Source: an uncultured Ignavibacteriota bacterium
Lineage (GTDB): Bacteria; Bacteroidota; Ignavibacteria; Tepidaquicellales; Tepidaquicellaceae
Length of the DNA stretch: 26,491 nt
Reading direction: 5' to 3'
Assembly (NCBI GenBank): GCA_937983305.1
Contig: CALKAJ010000023.1
Span: 1-26,491, forward strand
Shown here piece after piece: positions 5,951 through 12,673 of the stretch. A program made the translations under genes and the position numbers. The notes below the pieces were generated by a model, which saw only the letters and a list, made by a program, of their open reading frames with translations, did no database searches and was not told where the DNA came from. The stretch's first letter is position 1, and each line of letters begins with the position of its first letter.

Positions 5951-5960
5951 AAAAAAGGGT

Positions 5961-6467
5961 TTAGAATATAGAAAATTTGAAGTTCATAAAGCGGAGCATT
6001 TCTTCGACGTCAAGGGAAACTTTTTCAATGAGGGTTTCAGTTTCGCCGCCGAAAATTTTTCCCATAACTGCTCCGTTTGAAGTCGCTACATAAACCTGTC
6101 CGTCAGATTTTTCGTAAACAGAAAAAGCTTTCGGCATCATAGAGCCGATTTTTTTTCTGTCATCCGCACTTAACATATTTGACGCTTCAACTCCGCTGCA
6201 ATATTTGATAATGCTGTATTTACCAATTGGGTTGCCGCCGTATTTTATTACTTCCGCATTCTGGTCATAGACCGTAACAACGTGCCAGCCGGGCTGACTG
6301 TTTACCCTGTTCACTATAGTCTCAACGGTCTTTTCATAATCATACGGACTTTTCATTTCTTTAATCATCATATTACCGACCGAAAGACTTCCCACAACCC
6401 CGCTAAAAATTATTCCCAGTAAAAAACCGAATATTAAAACAACGCTAACTAAAATTATATTTTTCAT
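5961..6467 (-). CDS. DUF302-family protein with N-terminal membrane anchor
   Basis: 168 residues from the ATG at 6467 (MKNIILVSVV). An upstream in-frame start at 6509 would begin inside the end of the preceding gene and add a basic tail before the membrane segment, so it is less likely. One hydrophobic segment (about 3-28) is followed by a DUF302 domain: SPYDYEKTVETIVNRV, PGWHVVTVYDQ and the later YSIIKYCSG strand. DUF302 proteins are small and of unknown function; some occur near sulfur or redox genes. The gene starts 13 bp after the transporter gene on the same strand, so they are probably co-transcribed. Confidence 0.75.
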   Translation of the reverse strand: MKNIILVSVVLIFGFLLGIIFSGVVGSLSVGNMMIKEMKSPYDYEKTVETIVNRVNSQPGWHVVTVYDQNAEVIKYGGNPIGKYSIIKYCSGVEASNMLSADDRKKIGSMMPKAFSVYEKSDGQVYVATSNGAVMGKIFGGETETLIEKVSLDVEEMLRFMNFKFSIF

Positions 6468-6480
6468 TTTATTAATTTTT

Positions 6481-7428
6481 TTAATCTTCTTTAACACAAA
6501 GTTCACCATTGGATATTTGTTTGAAAGTCTGAACCGCTACAATACCGATTGCAATAATCGTAACGGCGAGCAATACAAACGAAATGTATTTGAATATATT
6601 ATATTTTAAAATCTGAAATGCTACTGTTGATGCAATGGTTGAAGCGCTCAATGGGAAAGTGAAAGCCCACCAGGAAAGGAAATATTTAAGAGAGCGAAAA
6701 CTTTTATACATAAAGACAAGCATTATGAGAAAGAAATATGTAAGCATAAGCAGTGCAACTGAAAAGACATCCCAGCTTGCGGCAATCCTCATATAGGAAA
6801 TAAAACCAACGGCAGGGGGAGCAAGCAGAATGAAAAATGTTGGTATAAATTTTTCAGGCAGCTGCGGGTGAAAAATTACTCTGTAAAGGAAAATGGTAAA
6901 TAAGACAATCCAGAAAAATATTCCAACTGCAAAATAAAAATACATAATCAGAGACGGGAGCAGGTCAACCCCTGTAATCGGAATTAAAATACTTCCGACT
7001 GCGGGAATAAACCAGGCGGGATTGAAATGATGAATCTCAAAGCTGTGCTCAATCCAGAATCTTATTGTCAGATATAATAAAACTGTATGCAATATTGCTC
7101 CTGCCCACCAAAGGAAAACTCCAAGAATCGGGAAATACGAATAAAAAGCAATTGACAGTAAAAGCATAGAAATCGAAATAGCGGAAAAAAAGTTTATTCT
7201 TATTCTGTGCAGAAAATCTGTTTTTACTTCATCGAAAAAATAAATCGCCTTTAGTCCGTATAATAAAGTAATCAGTAGAAATAAAATAAAAGTGAATCCG
7301 AGAAATACGTCATATAATATTTTCGGAAGCCAGGCAAGATGATAGAATTTAGAAAAAGCTATAGTTAATCCGGAAAGACCCATCACTATAGCGTAGGAAG
7401 TTATCGGGAAATATTGTAATCTTTTCAT
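6481..7428 (-). CDS. TDT/SLAC1-family (TehA-like) membrane transporter
   Basis: About 315 residues from the ATG at 7428 (MKRLQYFPITSYAIVMG). The longer frame to 7467 runs into the terminator of the upstream gene. About ten hydrophobic segments fill the protein. FPITSYAIVMGLSGL near the N-terminus and NPAWFIPAVGSILIP in the middle are hallmarks of the voltage-dependent anion channel/TDT family, which includes TehA, bacterial dicarboxylate carriers and plant SLAC1. Possible substrates are small anions (sulfite, malate, tellurite-related); sequence alone does not choose among them. Transcribed with the DUF302 gene. Confidence 0.83.
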   Translation of the reverse strand: MKRLQYFPITSYAIVMGLSGLTIAFSKFYHLAWLPKILYDVFLGFTFILFLLITLLYGLKAIYFFDEVKTDFLHRIRINFFSAISISMLLLSIAFYSYFPILGVFLWWAGAILHTVLLYLTIRFWIEHSFEIHHFNPAWFIPAVGSILIPITGVDLLPSLIMYFYFAVGIFFWIVLFTIFLYRVIFHPQLPEKFIPTFFILLAPPAVGFISYMRIAASWDVFSVALLMLTYFFLIMLVFMYKSFRSLKYFLSWWAFTFPLSASTIASTVAFQILKYNIFKYISFVLLAVTIIAIGIVAVQTFKQISNGELCVKED

Positions 7429-7440
7429 TTTATTTTGGTT

Positions 7441-7480
7441 AAAAAAACCGCCGCCACTTTTGGGCAATAACGGCGGTTTT
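7441..7480 (-). terminator. Intrinsic terminator of the thioredoxin gene
   Basis: On the minus strand AAAACCGCCG and CGGCGGTTTT form a 10-bp stem around about 17 nt, ending in a run of seven T. It starts 31 bp after the thioredoxin stop and directly precedes the transporter gene, so the transporter likely has its own promoter or depends on readthrough. Confidence 0.75.
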
Positions 7481-7511
7481 TATTACGCTGGTTATGGGAT
7501 TTTTTTAAAAA

Positions 7512-8048
7512 CTAATTTTTTGGAACACCTAAAGGTACTTCGTCAATCGCCTGTTTAAAGCCTTCTTTTGTCAGAGCACCTACAGCCATCTGAGGCTGAC
7601 CGTCCATCGGAACAAATAAAAGTGAGGGGATACTTCTTATTCCAAATGCTGCTGCTAATTCCTGCTCAGCTTCGGTATCAACTTTATATATTACGATTTT
7701 TCCGTCATATTCTTCAGCGAGTTCAACCAAGATAGGTGAAATCATTTTGCAAGGACCGCACCAATCGGCATAGAAATCAACGATGCAAGGTAATGTACCT
7801 TCGTATTTCCATTCTTTATTTTTTTCGTAGTCGAATACTTTCTTTTTAAATTCTTCTTTTGTTAGAAATTCCATGTTTGTTTTTTTTGTTTGATTATTGT
7901 TGTTATCGTTTTTTGTTAATTCAACACCGTTATTATCTTTTTTTACCTGTGTATCGTGTTCGTGATTATCGCCTGCGGCTAAATAAATTCCTGCTCCGAG
8001 TACAACTACGGTAACTAAAGCAATCAATAAAATTTTTTTATTTTTCAT
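7512..8048 (-). CDS. Membrane-tethered thioredoxin
   Basis: 178 residues. An N-terminal hydrophobic segment (about 5-25) is followed by a polar, Asn/Lys-rich linker (27-58) and a full thioredoxin domain from Met59. The active site is WCGPCK (96-101), and the cis-Pro is Pro141 in RSIPSLLF. The domain is close to ordinary TrxA in length and lacks the inserts of ResA/TlpA proteins. It probably reduces disulfides at the outer face of the inner membrane or in the periplasm; an uncleaved anchor or a cleaved signal both fit. Met59 could act as an internal start giving a cytosolic form, but nothing supports that beyond position. Confidence 0.87.
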   Translation of the reverse strand: MKNKKILLIALVTVVVLGAGIYLAAGDNHEHDTQVKKDNNGVELTKNDNNNNQTKKTNMEFLTKEEFKKKVFDYEKNKEWKYEGTLPCIVDFYADWCGPCKMISPILVELAEEYDGKIVIYKVDTEAEQELAAAFGIRSIPSLLFVPMDGQPQMAVGALTKEGFKQAIDEVPLGVPKN

Positions 8049-8154
8049 ATATTTGAGCTTAAAAATTTATAATTCATTTTAGTTGCTATTAGCAAGTTAT
8101 CCAAATTATTTTTTATAGTCAAGTGATTTTTATGGGGATTTTTTTGTTTTATCT

Positions 8155-8188
8155 ATTGCATTTATAAGCAAATAAGAATATATTTTTG
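8155..8188 (+). promoter_or_regulatory. Candidate Bacteroidetes-type promoter for the lipoprotein-protease operon
   Basis: TATTTTTG (8181-8188) fits TAnnTTTG, with ATTG at 8155-8158 about 22 bp before it. The start codon is 20 bp downstream. The 159-bp gap lies between divergent genes. Consensus match only. Confidence 0.3.
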
Positions 8189-8207
8189 CAAATTTAAAAA
8201 GAAAAAA

Positions 8208-8672
8208 ATGATAAAACGAATACAATTTTATAAGTTATTTCCGTTTGTGGTATTTTTTGCGTTTTCTGTAATGGGGGTAAGCTGCGACGTGCTGACTGAG
8301 AATATTTCACAAGACCCAACGGATTTAGTAGGGACGTGGAAACTCACCAAGCAATCCGGTGCATTGCAGGATGTGTGTCCTGACGAGCAATTAGTATTGA
8401 CCTCATCAAATCAAGCCACGTTACAATGTCCGGGAAGTGTAGCAATAACGAGGACGTACAATGTAGCGAACGGAATTCTTACGTACGTAGAGACGGGAAT
8501 AAAATTTGAATATCAGATAAAGAAAGAAGGAACGACAACTACATTGGAGCTATACGGAGTGAATGTATCGCGTAATTTATTTTACACAAAGCAAAGCGAT
8601 TCTTCATTGCTCCCGAATGCATCGGGAAATCGTGAAGCAAATACAAACAATTCATCAGAAAACGTTAAATAA
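8208..8672 (+). CDS. Lipocalin-like lipoprotein
   Basis: 154 residues with a signal sequence and lipobox-like VMGVSC, giving lipidated Cys26. DLVGTWKLTKQSG (39-51) is the typical opening strand of lipocalin-like domains in Bacteroidetes; the rest is beta-rich with two further Cys (57, 74), followed by an Asn/Ser-rich tail. The stop is 6 bp before the metalloprotease start, so the two are one operon. Its role is unknown; a link to the protease is inferred from spacing only. Confidence 0.72.
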   Translation: MIKRIQFYKLFPFVVFFAFSVMGVSCDVLTENISQDPTDLVGTWKLTKQSGALQDVCPDEQLVLTSSNQATLQCPGSVAITRTYNVANGILTYVETGIKFEYQIKKEGTTTTLELYGVNVSRNLFYTKQSDSSLLPNASGNREANTNNSSENVK

Positions 8673-8678
8673 TCCGAA

Positions 8679-10430
8679 ATGAAAAAATATATATCAATAA
8701 TAGTATTAATCGCCGCAATCACAGGTGTTTTTCTGATTTCAACATTGATATCAGACACACAAAGCGTAATAATTGCCGATTCGCAAACCACTTTAAAAAC
8801 CGGACTTGTAAAAAGTGTATCCGAGACAATCAGTGATATAAAAAGCGGTAACGGAACATTTGTGCCGGTTGATATTTTTTCGGTTGAAAAAAATCAAGCC
8901 GTAAAGAATCAAATCTCAAAGTTTGTAAACAATCCGACTATATTAAAATTAAACGTATCGAAGCTTTCGGAGATTTACAAAGCCGAGCATAATAATATAT
9001 CTTTAAATTTGAAGTTTGACAAAGGAAACTCGCTGGAATTAGAGTTGACGAGAGTGCAGCTGCTTGAAACGGATTTTATTGTGAATTCTTTATCTGAGGG
9101 ACGCATAACAACTCCAAAGGAATACAAACCCGGATTATATTATAACGGAATAATCAAAGGCGACAATAAATCAATTGCGGCAATCAGTATATTTGAAAAT
9201 GAAGTTATCGGAATAATTTCAAACTCTGACGGTAATTATAATCTGGGAATGAACAGAACAATAAAAGATGAAAGCAATTACGTATTGTATAACGATGCGG
9301 AAATATTACTCAAGACTGATTTCGTATGTCCTGTTGGAGATATGATGGATAAATTTTATAAAGGAAATGAAAATCATTCGACAAAACATAAAGAGCATAA
9401 AGGCGGTGACAATTCAACGCTTCCCGTTAAAATGTATTTTGAGTGTGATTATCAAATGTATCAGGATGCAGGTTATAACACAACTACATTAGTAAATTTT
9501 GTGTCGGGCGCTTTCAATGCGGTAAAAGCAATATATCAAAATGAGTTTATTCCGTTCACAGTATCGAGCATTACTTACTGGAGTGCCGTTGACCCATACG
9601 CAAACTTAAACGATTCGTATGATATTTTATTAAGATTCGGAGGCGAGAACAAAGATCTCTTTCAGGGAAATCTGGCTCATTTATTATCAACAGGTCACAA
9701 TCAACAATTAGGCGGAATAGCGTGGATAAGGGTATTATGTCAGGAATATAATAATTACGATTCATCGGGCAGATTCGGTTTCAGCAACATTGAGTATAAT
9801 TACAACGGATTTCCGGTTTACTCCTGGACAGTAAACGTAATAACACACGAAGTCGGACATAATCTCGGTTCAATGCACACCCATGCATGCTGGTGGCCCC
9901 GTCCGAACGGCTCGATTGGAGCAATTGATTCGTGTTACAATGCCGAGGCCGGATTCTGTTTTTCGACACCAAGAGCAAGAGTTGGAACAATAATGAGTTA
10001 CTGTCATTTATGGTCACCTGCAAACGGAGGCGGAGTGAATTTATCACTTGGTTTTGGACCATTGCCGGGAGATACGATAAGATTGAGATACAATCAGGCA
10101 GGCTGTCTGGAAAGAGAATTAAATTCATCGGAAATTCCGATATCATATTTGCTTGACCAGAACTATCCGAATCCTTTTAATCCCGTAACGAATATAAGAT
10201 TTTCTCTGCCGGAAAATTCCAAAGTTACACTCAGAGTATTTGACATAAGCGGGAAAGAAATTACGCGGTTAGTTGACGGACAGACTTTAAATTCGGGAAC
10301 ATATTCGAAGGTATTCGATGCCGGAAAATTCAATCTTGCAAGCGGAATTTATTTTTATCAGATTACTGCAATCTCCTCAACAAACGGAAAAGTGTTTAAC
10401 GAGGTCAGAAAAATGGTATTTACGAAATAA
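8679..10430 (+). CDS. Secreted reprolysin-like zinc metalloprotease with T9SS sorting domain
   Basis: 583 residues. An N-terminal membrane/signal segment (about 1-22) is followed by a propeptide-like region with no catalytic motif (about 30-240). The catalytic domain (about 245-475) has the metzincin motif HEVGHNLGSMHTH (from His390; ligands His390, His394, His400; catalytic Glu391) and a Met-turn at Met439 in TIMSYCH, as in M12B/reprolysin-like enzymes. Residues about 490-583 are a T9SS type A domain (QNYPNPFNP, ending in RKMVFTK) without the palindromic insert seen in two other genes. Expected to be a zymogen exported by T9SS that degrades protein outside the cell. Confidence 0.9.
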   Translation: MKKYISIIVLIAAITGVFLISTLISDTQSVIIADSQTTLKTGLVKSVSETISDIKSGNGTFVPVDIFSVEKNQAVKNQISKFVNNPTILKLNVSKLSEIYKAEHNNISLNLKFDKGNSLELELTRVQLLETDFIVNSLSEGRITTPKEYKPGLYYNGIIKGDNKSIAAISIFENEVIGIISNSDGNYNLGMNRTIKDESNYVLYNDAEILLKTDFVCPVGDMMDKFYKGNENHSTKHKEHKGGDNSTLPVKMYFECDYQMYQDAGYNTTTLVNFVSGAFNAVKAIYQNEFIPFTVSSITYWSAVDPYANLNDSYDILLRFGGENKDLFQGNLAHLLSTGHNQQLGGIAWIRVLCQEYNNYDSSGRFGFSNIEYNYNGFPVYSWTVNVITHEVGHNLGSMHTHACWWPRPNGSIGAIDSCYNAEAGFCFSTPRARVGTIMSYCHLWSPANGGGVNLSLGFGPLPGDTIRLRYNQAGCLERELNSSEIPISYLLDQNYPNPFNPVTNIRFSLPENSKVTLRVFDISGKEITRLVDGQTLNSGTYSKVFDAGKFNLASGIYFYQITAISSTNGKVFNEVRKMVFTK

Positions 10431-10500
10431 GGAAAGAGTTCCCGACTCCGGAGGAGTCGTATGTTTGTAGAAAAGGGATATTTTTTATATCCCTTTTTTT
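10431..10500 (+). repeat. 70-bp repeat E: solo GACTCC arm plus terminator
   Basis: Starts right after the metalloprotease stop with GGAAAGAGTTCCC, then GACTCC-GGA-GGAGTC, GTATGTTTGTAG and an AAAAGGGATAT/ATATCCCTTTT hairpin. It recurs nearly unchanged at 10785-10853. Confidence 0.82.
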
Positions 10501-10501
10501 T
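10471..10501 (+). terminator. Intrinsic terminator of the metalloprotease operon
   Basis: Stem AAAAGGGATAT/ATATCCCTTTT with a T-loop and a trailing T-run, about 40 bp after the stop codon. The sequence is also part of repeat E. Confidence 0.65.
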
Positions 10502-10502
10502 C

Positions 10503-10627
10503 TGATTCCAAAGCTCCAGCTTTTATCTGATTCCAAAGCTCCAGCTTTGGAATCATCTTTAATGACTCAGTTTTTTTTTACTCTGATTCCAAAGCTCCAG
10601 CTTTGGAATCATCTTTAATGGGTCAGG
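10503..10627. repeat. Tandem CCAAAGCT/AGCTTTGG palindrome units
   Basis: One truncated (10503-10524) and two complete palindromes (10529-10554, 10585-10610) of GATTCCAAAGCTCC and its reverse complement. Both complete copies are followed by ATCTTTAATG, a CAG and a T-run, giving a tandem unit of 56 bp. Confidence 0.82.
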
Positions 10628-10656
10628 TTTTTTACTTCTTCAGTGCATTTCTTGCC

Positions 10657-10680
10657 ATTCCTAAGCTGGAGCTTAGGAAT
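10657..10680. repeat. CCTAAGCT/AGCTTAGG palindrome
   Basis: ATTCCTAAGCT-GG-AGCTTAGGAAT. A half copy (TAGCTTAGGAATGAG) follows at about 10695-10709. Same layout as the CCAAAGCT family with the second stem base pair changed from A-T to T-A. Confidence 0.75.
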
Positions 10681-10733
10681 GAGATGGGTAGCCGTAGCTT
10701 AGGAATGAGAGAAAAAAGGGATATTAAAAAAAT

Positions 10734-10759
10734 GGATTCCGGCCTTCGCCGGAATGACA
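10734..10759. repeat. Intergenic copy of the ATTCCGGC palindrome
   Basis: GGATTCCGGC-CTTC-GCCGGAATGACA. Same element as the two in-frame copies at 225-252 and 3666-3694. Confidence 0.85.
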
Positions 10760-10784
10760 AAAAGGGTAGGGTTCTATGTTTGTA

Positions 10785-10853
10785 GGAAAGAGTTCCCGAC
10801 TCCGGAGGAGTCGTACGTTTGTAGAAAAGGGATATTTTTTATATCCCTTTTTT
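10785..10853 (+). repeat. 69-bp repeat F: second copy of repeat E
   Basis: Matches 10431-10499 with one base difference seen (GTACGTTTG instead of GTATGTTTG). Its last bases form the stop codon of the glycosidase gene on the other strand. E and F bracket the repeat patch in the same orientation. Confidence 0.82.
10825..10853 (-). terminator. Hairpin at the 3' end of the glycosidase gene
   Basis: The AAAAGGGATAT/ATATCCCTTTT stem of repeat F starts at the TAA of the minus-strand gene (10852-10854). On the minus strand it is followed by TTTTC, a short T-run, so weak termination is plausible. Confidence 0.45.
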
Positions 10854-12246
10854 ATTCCACTTCTATAAGACTTAAAGTGTTAGCTTTGCATAAAAAGCGG
10901 TACACTGCCTCTCCGGAACTGCCGGACTGAATGTTTTTCGTTTCTGCTATTTCATAATTCAGGCTTCCTGAAATTTCTCTCCGGGTAAGTTTATGAGTTC
11001 CTTCTTTGAGGTTGAGTATTGATAAATCAACATTGGAATTTTCCGAAGGGAAATTGCTGATAAGTATATACACTTTACCTGTTGATTTATCTTTTGACGC
11101 AATAACTGTAAATCCTTTTTCATTTCCACCTGTTGCGGAAATTCTAACAGTATTTTCTTTTAGAGTTTTCCACGCAATAAATGCATAACCTTCGGTTCTT
11201 AATTTTCCGTTTCGCTCACCAATTAATCCCATCGGGTGGTCATCGGCTCTGTAGAAATAACTTTCTTTAATGTTGTTTAACTCCGAATATGTTAAAAACG
11301 CACCGACGAATGCCGCGGCTGTACTTGAATTTGAATGCATTCCTGAGGGACCGGCGTTGAATTCAGTGCAGCTAATGTAAGTATTTTGGTAACCGTATTT
11401 ATCGAGTTTCCCTCTGAAGAGGTTGTATTTTTTAACAACTTCATAAGGATTCAGACTTTCTTTCAATCCGCCGTAAGTGTGGAATGAGTAGAAATCAATC
11501 GGGACATTTAATTTTTGACAGTAAGAAAAGAGGTTGTCAATAAAATCCTGTTTTTCGCTCATACCTTCCTGACCCGGACCGCCTATAATCAATGAGTTGT
11601 CGTATTTTTTCAGAGTTAAGGCGACTTCAGCAAACATTTCACGAAACTGCTTGTAATCTCCGCTCCAAAACTGCTTCGAAAGCGAAGGTTCATTCCAGAT
11701 TTCCCATTTTTTTATGTTAAGATAATGACCATTTGCCCATCCGTTGTTGTAATGCATAACGATGTGTTTGCAAATCACCGCAAACTTTTTGAAATCCTTT
11801 TCGTCGGCTTTGTGAGTTATTTTTCCTTTGCTATCTCTGATGGTTCCGGGAGGGTCGTTTACAGGGCGTTTGTTTTTTCCTTTCCAGCTTGAGCCGAGCC
11901 GGAAAAGAATATCAAAGCCGGCGTTTTTCATTGCGAGAATATAGGAATCTGATGTACGGAAGTCGTAACTTGATTCTTTTTCTTCATCGGCATCCCAATT
12001 GGGAAAAATTGTGTACCAGTCTGTCGGTCCGTAGTTGTCGTGATTTCTCATCGCTTCAAAGCCAAGCTTTTTGTAGATTTCAATGAAGCTATTACCGTCG
12101 TTTTCGGGTTTGCCGTGAGCACCAACAATCATTTCGAAACTGCCTTTTGTGTCGAAGGCATCTACGGTTACTTTTTTCGTTTGAGAATATGAAATGTTGA
12201 CGAAAAAAAGCAGAGAGAAAATCAGGATGTAAGTTTTAGTTTTCAT
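10852..12246 (-). CDS. Secreted GH39-like (clan GH-A) glycoside hydrolase
   Basis: 464 residues with a signal peptide (about 1-21). The TIM-barrel of clan GH-A is indicated by WEIWNEP (181-187), which gives acid/base Glu186, and by SCTEFNAGP, which gives nucleophile Glu295. YSFHTYGG (253-260) lies between them, as in GH39 xylosidase-like enzymes. A small beta domain (about 370-464) closes the chain. There is no T9SS sorting domain, so it may stay periplasmic. Likely acts on plant or microbial oligosaccharides; substrate and exact GH family are not certain (related GH-A families remain possible). It stands alone with repeats on both sides. Confidence 0.78.
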   Translation of the reverse strand: MKTKTYILIFSLLFFVNISYSQTKKVTVDAFDTKGSFEMIVGAHGKPENDGNSFIEIYKKLGFEAMRNHDNYGPTDWYTIFPNWDADEEKESSYDFRTSDSYILAMKNAGFDILFRLGSSWKGKNKRPVNDPPGTIRDSKGKITHKADEKDFKKFAVICKHIVMHYNNGWANGHYLNIKKWEIWNEPSLSKQFWSGDYKQFREMFAEVALTLKKYDNSLIIGGPGQEGMSEKQDFIDNLFSYCQKLNVPIDFYSFHTYGGLKESLNPYEVVKKYNLFRGKLDKYGYQNTYISCTEFNAGPSGMHSNSSTAAAFVGAFLTYSELNNIKESYFYRADDHPMGLIGERNGKLRTEGYAFIAWKTLKENTVRISATGGNEKGFTVIASKDKSTGKVYILISNFPSENSNVDLSILNLKEGTHKLTRREISGSLNYEIAETKNIQSGSSGEAVYRFLCKANTLSLIEVE

Positions 12247-12307
12247 ATTTTCGATATTTGTTTTTTAAAATTAGATGAGTTTGGAGTGGGAAAGGTTTAA
12301 TTCGGAA

Positions 12308-12430
12308 AAGAGCGGAACACAGATGACACAGACTTATATTGATTTTTTGCTGTAAGGGTTGCCGAAGAGCGGAACACAGATGACACTGATTGGACGGATT
12401 TACACGGATTTTTTTTCTGAAAGGGTTGAC
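12308..12430. repeat. Two tandem degenerate GAGCGGAACACAGATGACAC repeats
   Basis: Copy 1 starts at 12308 and copy 2 at 12365, each opening AAGAGCGGAACACAGATGAC and each closing with AAGGGTTG. Copy 2 has the GATTGGACGGATTTACACGG tail found again, slightly changed, at 16225-16275. Part of the 427-bp gene-free stretch 12247-12673. Confidence 0.75.
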
Positions 12431-12434
12431 AAAT

Positions 12435-12490
12435 GGATTCCGGTCCCGACAAGCCTGGATGAAAAAAGACTCACCTTCGCCGGAATGACA
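12435..12490. repeat. Interrupted ATTCCGGC palindrome
   Basis: The left half GGATTCCGG (12435-12443) and the right half CCTTCGCCGGAATGACA (12474-12490) of the 26-bp element are separated by 30 bp. The interruption includes TCCCGACAAGCC and GGATGA, which look like another short palindrome family. Confidence 0.6.
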
Positions 12491-12529
12491 AAGGGGTGAT
12501 GTGTCGTATTTTTTTAGAAAAGGTGGATG

Positions 12530-12586
12530 CTACCCTTGCTACAAACATAAGAGCAGTCCGGGTACAAAAACGTATGATTATTTTTT
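12530..12586. repeat. Degenerate copy of the tripartite element's middle part
   Basis: GCTACAAACATA, then AGCAGTCCGGGT and AAACGTATGATTATTTTT align with the middle and right spacer of copies B and C, but the hairpins are eroded. It is the last recognisable structure before the WG-repeat gene. Confidence 0.5.
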
Positions 12587-12661
12587 ATATAGACTTGAAA
12601 ATAAATTTTTATTATAATAGAAATAATTTATCTTCCCTCTTTCCAAAAAATATTAAATCCG

Positions 12662-12668
12662 AAAGGAG
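12662..12668 (+). promoter_or_regulatory. Strong Shine-Dalgarno AAAGGAG
   Basis: Lies 5 nt before the ATG at 12674 and only 2 nt before the ATG at 12671, so it favours the second start. Clear Shine-Dalgarno sites are rare in this window. Confidence 0.6.
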
Positions 12669-12673
12669 CAATG

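Noticed and set aside
6468..6509. Upstream start for the DUF302 protein
   Set aside because: It overlaps the end of the transporter gene and puts a basic tail before the membrane segment; the ATG at 6467 is better.
7429..7467. Upstream start for the TDT transporter
   Set aside because: The added codons lie in the thioredoxin gene's terminator hairpin.
9781..10146. 121-codon open frame on the minus strand within the metalloprotease gene
   Set aside because: It overlaps the zinc-binding active site on the opposite strand; codon pattern and composition mark it as a shadow.
10500..10760. Possible CRISPR array
   Set aside because: The repeats are palindromes of differing sequence with irregular spacing, no unique spacers of uniform length and no cas genes nearby.
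10603..10785. 60-codon open frame between the metalloprotease and the glycosidase
   Set aside because: It runs entirely through palindromic repeats and has no ribosome-binding site or protein-like composition.
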